Below, piece by piece: positions 5,964 to 8,696 of a stretch of DNA of 8,696 bases; the stretch's first letter is position 1, and every line of letters starts with the position of its first letter. A program made the position numbers and the translations under genes. The stretch is from Cyanobacteria bacterium HKST-UBA02 (lineage in GTDB: Bacteria > Cyanobacteriota > Vampirovibrionia > Obscuribacterales > Obscuribacteraceae). The stretch is from contig JAGQHH010000622.1 in NCBI GenBank assembly GCA_020431945.1, positions 1 through 8,696 of the forward strand. Direction: 5' to 3'. Below the pieces are notes generated by a model that was given only the letters and a program-made list of their open reading frames with translations, had not been told where the DNA came from and did not search any database.

Positions 5964-6968
5964 ATGTTCTATCTGACGGAACCCTACTTCCTCGGACTTC
6001 TTCTCATTATCCCCGTGGTCTTTGCCATCGGGCACCTGCGTCGCAAGTCCGTTAAGTTCTCGAGCCTGTCCCTACAGGCTAACCTGGGCGGCTCAGCCAT
6101 CCTCGGCAAGCTCCCGGGATTGTTTCTCTACGCCGGTATAGCCTGCATGGCCATCGCCATGGCTCGCCCGGCTGCGCTTCTATCGATCCCGCAAGCCGAC
6201 AGGGAAGCGCGCGATATCGCTCTTGTGGTCGACATCTCCGACTCGATGGAATGGGGCATGGTGGATCCGGCTCTCGCCGACGGTCTCACCGAAGCCGACA
6301 AGGCAGTCCCCTCCATCCTCACCGGCAAGCGCCCTCAGAACATCGTCAAGCGCGTCGACGCCTCCGAGGCATCGATCCAGCACTTTCTCGACAAACGAGA
6401 AGGCGACCGTGTCGCGCTCATCTTCTTCGACACCAAGGCATATTACGGCTGGCCCTTCTCCACCGACCTCAAGGTGGTGCGGAAGATCGCCTCCGGCATG
6501 CACTCTTACGTCGGCTCCGGCACCGAGTTCGAGGCGAAGAACGGACCGATTCAATACGCCCTGAACCACTTCAAGAGTTTCGGTCAGTCCAAGTCCCGCG
6601 TAATGGTCATGGTCACCGACGGTGAAGCCGAGATCTCGGAGAAACGCTTCAACGAGCTCTCGGAGCAACTTTCCGCGGGCGACATCCACCTCTATGTCAT
6701 CGGCATCGGCTACGACGACTGGTCCGCCAACCCGGCAACCGAGGATCTTCGCAACCTGACCGAATCGGTCAAGGGAAGCATTATCCAGGTCAAGGACGTG
6801 GCCCAGCTGAACGGTGCCTTCGACGAGATCGACCGACTCGAACGCTCCACGGTCCATATGGGCTCGAAGGAGGAGTTCACAGACATCGCACACTGGTTCG
6901 CCATCGCCGCCATTGCTTGCCTCGTTGCATTCATGTCGCTGGGCGCCCTGGTGCGTGATGACCTCTAA
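5964..6968 (+). CDS. BatA-like membrane protein with von Willebrand factor A domain
   Basis: A 334-residue protein with the BatA layout: two N-terminal membrane segments (about 8-23 and 52-68), a von Willebrand A domain, and one C-terminal segment (about 311-331). The metal-ion-dependent adhesion site is complete: DISDS (Asp90, Ser92, Ser94), Thr187 in GSGTEF, and Asp219 in VTDG. The domain therefore should bind Mg2+ and a partner protein. Between the DxSxS motif and the following helix there is an extra stretch of about 35 residues (98-132) not typical of BatA. GGAGGTG five bases before ATG 5964 fixes the start. The next gene, a BatC-like TPR protein, follows 18 bases after the stop, as in Bat operons. 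In those systems VWA proteins work with a MoxR AAA+ ATPase and are linked to stress tolerance or metal-enzyme maturation; none of those partners is in the window. Confidence 0.9.
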   Translation: MFYLTEPYFLGLLLIIPVVFAIGHLRRKSVKFSSLSLQANLGGSAILGKLPGLFLYAGIACMAIAMARPAALLSIPQADREARDIALVVDISDSMEWGMVDPALADGLTEADKAVPSILTGKRPQNIVKRVDASEASIQHFLDKREGDRVALIFFDTKAYYGWPFSTDLKVVRKIASGMHSYVGSGTEFEAKNGPIQYALNHFKSFGQSKSRVMVMVTDGEAEISEKRFNELSEQLSAGDIHLYVIGIGYDDWSANPATEDLRNLTESVKGSIIQVKDVAQLNGAFDEIDRLERSTVHMGSKEEFTDIAHWFAIAAIACLVAFMSLGALVRDDL

Positions 6969-6986
6969 GAACCAAGGGAGGTCGCA

Positions 6987-7592
6987 ATGACACTGTTCAA
7001 AAGCCCGAGAAGGGCGATCTTTGTTTCGTTGACTACCCTCATCGGTTTGCTTTTCATTCTCGGGGGCGTCACTCTCGCCTTCTGGAAAAACGAGCAGATC
7101 GAGCACTACAATCGAGGGATGGCTGCCTACCACACCCTCGAGTTCGAGCAGGCGGTCAACGAGTTCAATCTCTCCAACCAGGCCTTCAACCGCTATCACG
7201 AGCGGGACTGGCTGGAGCGCTTCATCTACCCGGCGCCGGACCGTGAGCTCGCTTCTCTGGCCGCCGGCCAGAAAGGCAACTCTCTGGTCATGCTCAAGCG
7301 TACCGAGGAAGCTGTGGAAGCCTACAAGGACGCCTTGAGGCTCAACCCCGGCACCGACTATCGGGGAGTCGAAGATTTCCCTGACCTGTCGCCGACGGAC
7401 ATCACCCGCTTGAAGCGTGAAGCCCGGCTGGTGAAGTACAACATGGAGCTTCTCTTCAGGAATAACGCCAACCTTCAGCAAAAGAAGGGCGAAGGCAACA
7501 AGAAAGAAGCCAAGGAAGAGGAAGAGAAGGAACAGATTCCCCAGCTCGCCCCGGGCGGTCAACCCGGCAAGGGCGAAAAGGACGATATCTGA
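6987..7592 (+). CDS. membrane-anchored TPR protein, BatC-like
   Basis: A 201-residue protein with a basic N-terminus and one membrane anchor (about 12-32), then TPR-type helices (about 38-66 and 88-121, the second ending in ALRLNPG), more helix to about 160, and a highly charged Lys/Glu-rich tail (about 165-201) that is probably disordered. The order anchor-TPR-charged tail is that of BatC proteins. The spacing between the repeats and the stretch at 122-140 (DYRGVEDFPDLSPTD) look like insertions. ATG 6987 has GGGAGG just upstream, and the gene starts 18 bases after the VWA stop, so the two should be co-translated from one mRNA. It probably binds the VWA protein or a shared substrate at the outer face of the inner membrane; this follows from family and context rather than from any motif. 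Confidence 0.85.
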   Translation: MTLFKSPRRAIFVSLTTLIGLLFILGGVTLAFWKNEQIEHYNRGMAAYHTLEFEQAVNEFNLSNQAFNRYHERDWLERFIYPAPDRELASLAAGQKGNSLVMLKRTEEAVEAYKDALRLNPGTDYRGVEDFPDLSPTDITRLKREARLVKYNMELLFRNNANLQQKKGEGNKKEAKEEEEKEQIPQLAPGGQPGKGEKDDI

Positions 7593-7613
7593 GTCCTGCT
7601 GAAACCGATTCCC

Positions 7614-7656
7614 GGCCCCCAGGGGCCCTGTCGCAGGCGGGTCATTTCTCGCCTGC
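7614..7656 (+). other. tandem hairpins between the TPR gene and the 97-aa gene
   Basis: A GC-rich stem GGCCC/GGGCC with a four-base loop (7614-7627) is followed by GCAGGCG (7633-7639) pairing with CGCCTGC (7650-7656) around a ten-base loop. No T-tract follows (the next bases are ATCGTAAAAC), so full termination is unlikely. The hairpins may partly stop transcription or protect the upstream mRNA from 3' decay, which would set unequal amounts of the operon's products. Confidence 0.45.
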
Positions 7657-7688
7657 ATCGTAAAACACTAAGAACAAGGACCATCAAT

Positions 7689-7982
7689 ATGATCGAAAGA
7701 CTCTCTGTCGTGATCGACGACCGGAACGGCAACACCAGGGAGGTTTACGCTTCCCGCTCCGGCATCGTCTACAGCGAACTCCTGGCCGACTGCCCCGAAC
7801 GGTACTCGGTCCAGATTACTCCGCTTTCCGGCTTCGGCCCGGACGACTATCTCGTCGAAGTTACCACCGGTCCCGGCGGCAAGTCGGCTCGCAGCCTGCG
7901 CGGCATCGTCCCATTCTGGGTCGAGTCGCCGGACGCGATCCCGACGGACGCCTATCTGGTGGCGGCACCGGACCATCCCTGA
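7689..7982 (+). CDS. small protein of unknown function
   Basis: A 97-residue protein that I do not recognise. It is soluble, without signal peptide or membrane segment, and mildly acidic. Alternating polar and hydrophobic residues (RLSVVIDD, REVYASRSG, YSVQITPL, DYLVEVTTG) suggest a compact beta-rich fold, and the C-terminus is Pro-containing. It has one Cys (residue 35) and no apparent catalytic motif. AAGGA lies about ten bases before ATG 7689, and third codon positions are strongly G/C like those of its neighbours, which supports a real gene. It is third in the VWA-TPR operon, with hairpins on both sides, so it may be made in a different amount from the first two. Its function may be tied to the VWA and TPR proteins, but that rests on position alone. 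Confidence 0.75.
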   Translation: MIERLSVVIDDRNGNTREVYASRSGIVYSELLADCPERYSVQITPLSGFGPDDYLVEVTTGPGGKSARSLRGIVPFWVESPDAIPTDAYLVAAPDHP

Positions 7983-7991
7983 TTGCGGAAA

Positions 7992-8043
7992 GGGTGAAGA
8001 CCGGGAATTAGCCCGGCTTCCACCCACGCCCGCTCAGGGCGTG
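7992..8043 (+). other. pair of stable hairpins just before the last gene of the operon
   Basis: The first stem pairs 7992-8005 with 8012-8025 (12 of 14 pairs, one of them a G-T wobble, six-base loop). The second pairs CACGCCC (8025-8031) with GGGCGTG (8037-8043), five-base loop. They share base 8025, so they would stack or compete. No T-run follows. They end eight bases before an AGGAG and about 60 bases before the second ribosome site, a position suited to mRNA processing, stability or translation control of the last gene. Confidence 0.55.
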
Positions 8044-8118
8044 CAATCACAGGAGCACAATTTGACACAGAGTTCCGCGAAGACCATCGCTCTCCTTTTC
8101 GCCAAAGGAGACAGCCTC

Positions 8119-8469
8119 ATGGAATGTCGCCTCCTGGCGGCTTCCGACCAGATGCCCCGCAAAGGCGACCGCATCGAGCTTCCCGTCAGGGACACGCATC
8201 AGCGGTCCACCGAGCGCTGCACCCGCGAGTGCTGCGCTGTCGAGCCCACCGCCACCTATGTGGTGGGCGACAGCACCAGAACCGGCTCCGGATGGGACGG
8301 CCTGAACGCCGCCATCGAAAACCGGGACTGGGCGGAGGGCAGGTGCCGCCATCACGAGTGGTGCAACCTGTTCGACTCCTATAGCCTCGCCAGCTATCTC
8401 GGGCTCGTTCTCCCCTTTCCGGAGATGCCCGAGGAAGTCATCATCATCGAGGTCGCGATCATCGCCTGA
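8119..8469 (+). CDS. small Cys-rich protein of unknown function
   Basis: A 116-residue protein that I do not recognise. Cysteines are clustered: Cys3, Cys34, Cys38, Cys39, Cys76 and Cys82, with His78 and His79 inside the second group (CRHHEWC). This suggests a metal site, zinc or possibly iron, or redox thiols. The first part (MPRKGDRIELPV) looks like a small beta-barrel-type start, and the C-terminus (PFPEMPEEVIIIEVAIIA) is acidic then very hydrophobic. ATG 8119 is chosen because AAAGGAG lies eight bases before it. TTG 8062 is a serious alternative with AGGAG six bases upstream and would add 19 residues; GTG 8041 is also in frame but lacks a site. It is the last gene before a strong terminator, so it closes the VWA-TPR operon. 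A link in function to the VWA protein is inference from that position. Confidence 0.72.
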   Translation: MECRLLAASDQMPRKGDRIELPVRDTHQRSTERCTRECCAVEPTATYVVGDSTRTGSGWDGLNAAIENRDWAEGRCRHHEWCNLFDSYSLASYLGLVLPFPEMPEEVIIIEVAIIA

Positions 8470-8513
8470 GCGCTCGTCGCCCTTTCGCGACCAGCGCTCG
8501 AACCAGAAACTTG

Positions 8514-8550
8514 CAGGAAGCGCTCCGGCGCTTCCTGTCCTTCTTTCCTT
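8514..8550 (+). terminator. strong Rho-independent terminator of the VWA operon
   Basis: CAGGAAGCGC (8514-8523) pairs perfectly with GCGCTTCCTG (8528-8537) around the four-base loop TCCG, followed by a pyrimidine-rich tract (TCCTTCTTTCCTT). It begins 45 bases after the stop at 8469, so the plus-strand operon ends here. Confidence 0.88.
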
Positions 8551-8696
8551 CCGGTAACTTCTATTACTTAATACAGTAATAATCCCCTGAGAATCCGAGG
8601 ACAGAGACGTCCATCACCCCTGGGGATTCACACCACAGAAACCGCACCGACTTCAGTGATATCGTTTAAGAAATCAAAAACCACCGAAAATTATTT
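8551..8696. other. non-coding end of the window with nested inverted repeats
   Basis: More AT-rich than the operon before it. TATTACT (8562-8568) pairs with AGTAATA (8575-8581). AATCCCC (8581-8587) pairs with GGGGATT (8622-8628) and encloses a small GGAC/GTCC stem. It could be the promoter region of the next gene or a structured RNA; the window ends before this can be decided. Confidence 0.35.

Noticed and set aside
6180..7658. A 492-codon open frame on the minus strand opposite the VWA and TPR genes
   Set aside because: It is antisense to two well-supported genes with motifs and ribosome sites. Its openness is explained by their strong third-position G/C bias, and its protein shows no family features.
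7910..8469. Possible relation between the C-terminal parts of the two small proteins (a Val/Leu-Pro-Phe segment followed by acidic and hydrophobic residues in each)
   Set aside because: The similarity is too short and loose to support common origin without an alignment of families.
1..8696. CRISPR array, tRNA, insertion sequence or phage attachment site
   Set aside because: No regularly spaced repeats, cloverleaf, transposase, integrase or flanking duplications were seen.

Overview
The window looks like a chromosomal segment of a Gram-negative bacterium, most likely a proteobacterium. It is moderately GC-rich, most start codons carry good Shine-Dalgarno sites, and the families present (Fur-type regulator, ZIP transporter, Bat-like VWA and TPR membrane proteins) fit that view. 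I cannot name the species. I saw no insertion sequence, phage gene, tRNA, rRNA or CRISPR array.

Left part (about 1-3014, all on the minus strand): a transition-metal, probably zinc, homeostasis cluster. In transcription order it has a Fur-family repressor with an unusual helical C-terminal extension (2415-3014), a likely terminator, a promoter region with two Zur/Fur-like 7-1-7 operators (2260-2274 and 2307-2321), a His/Cys-rich soluble metal-binding protein built from an internal duplication (1729-2073), a strong hairpin terminator, a ZIP-family metal transporter with altered metal-site residues and a His-rich loop (416-1330), and a 100-residue membrane protein in the same transcript (83-385). 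The regulator probably senses metal and represses at least the His-rich protein.

Middle part (3080-5263, minus strand): a TPR protein followed by a CrtI/PYROXD2-like FAD-dependent oxidoreductase. They probably form one transcript from a sigma70-like promoter near 5324-5353. The regulator gene lies only 65 bases downstream of the oxidoreductase and may be partly co-transcribed.

Between about 5264 and 5963 is a long non-coding divergent region. It holds the minus-strand promoter, a strong hairpin and several short repeats. No convincing promoter for the plus-strand genes was found in it.

Right part (5964-8550, plus strand): a compact operon of a BatA-like von Willebrand A membrane protein, a BatC-like membrane-anchored TPR protein, and two small proteins that I do not recognise (97 aa, and 116 aa Cys-rich). 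It ends at a strong Rho-independent terminator at 8514-8550. The gaps around the two small genes are filled with stable hairpins. The usual Bat/MoxR companions (MoxR ATPase, DUF58 protein, second VWA protein) are absent from the window, so this is the best candidate here for an undescribed small system.
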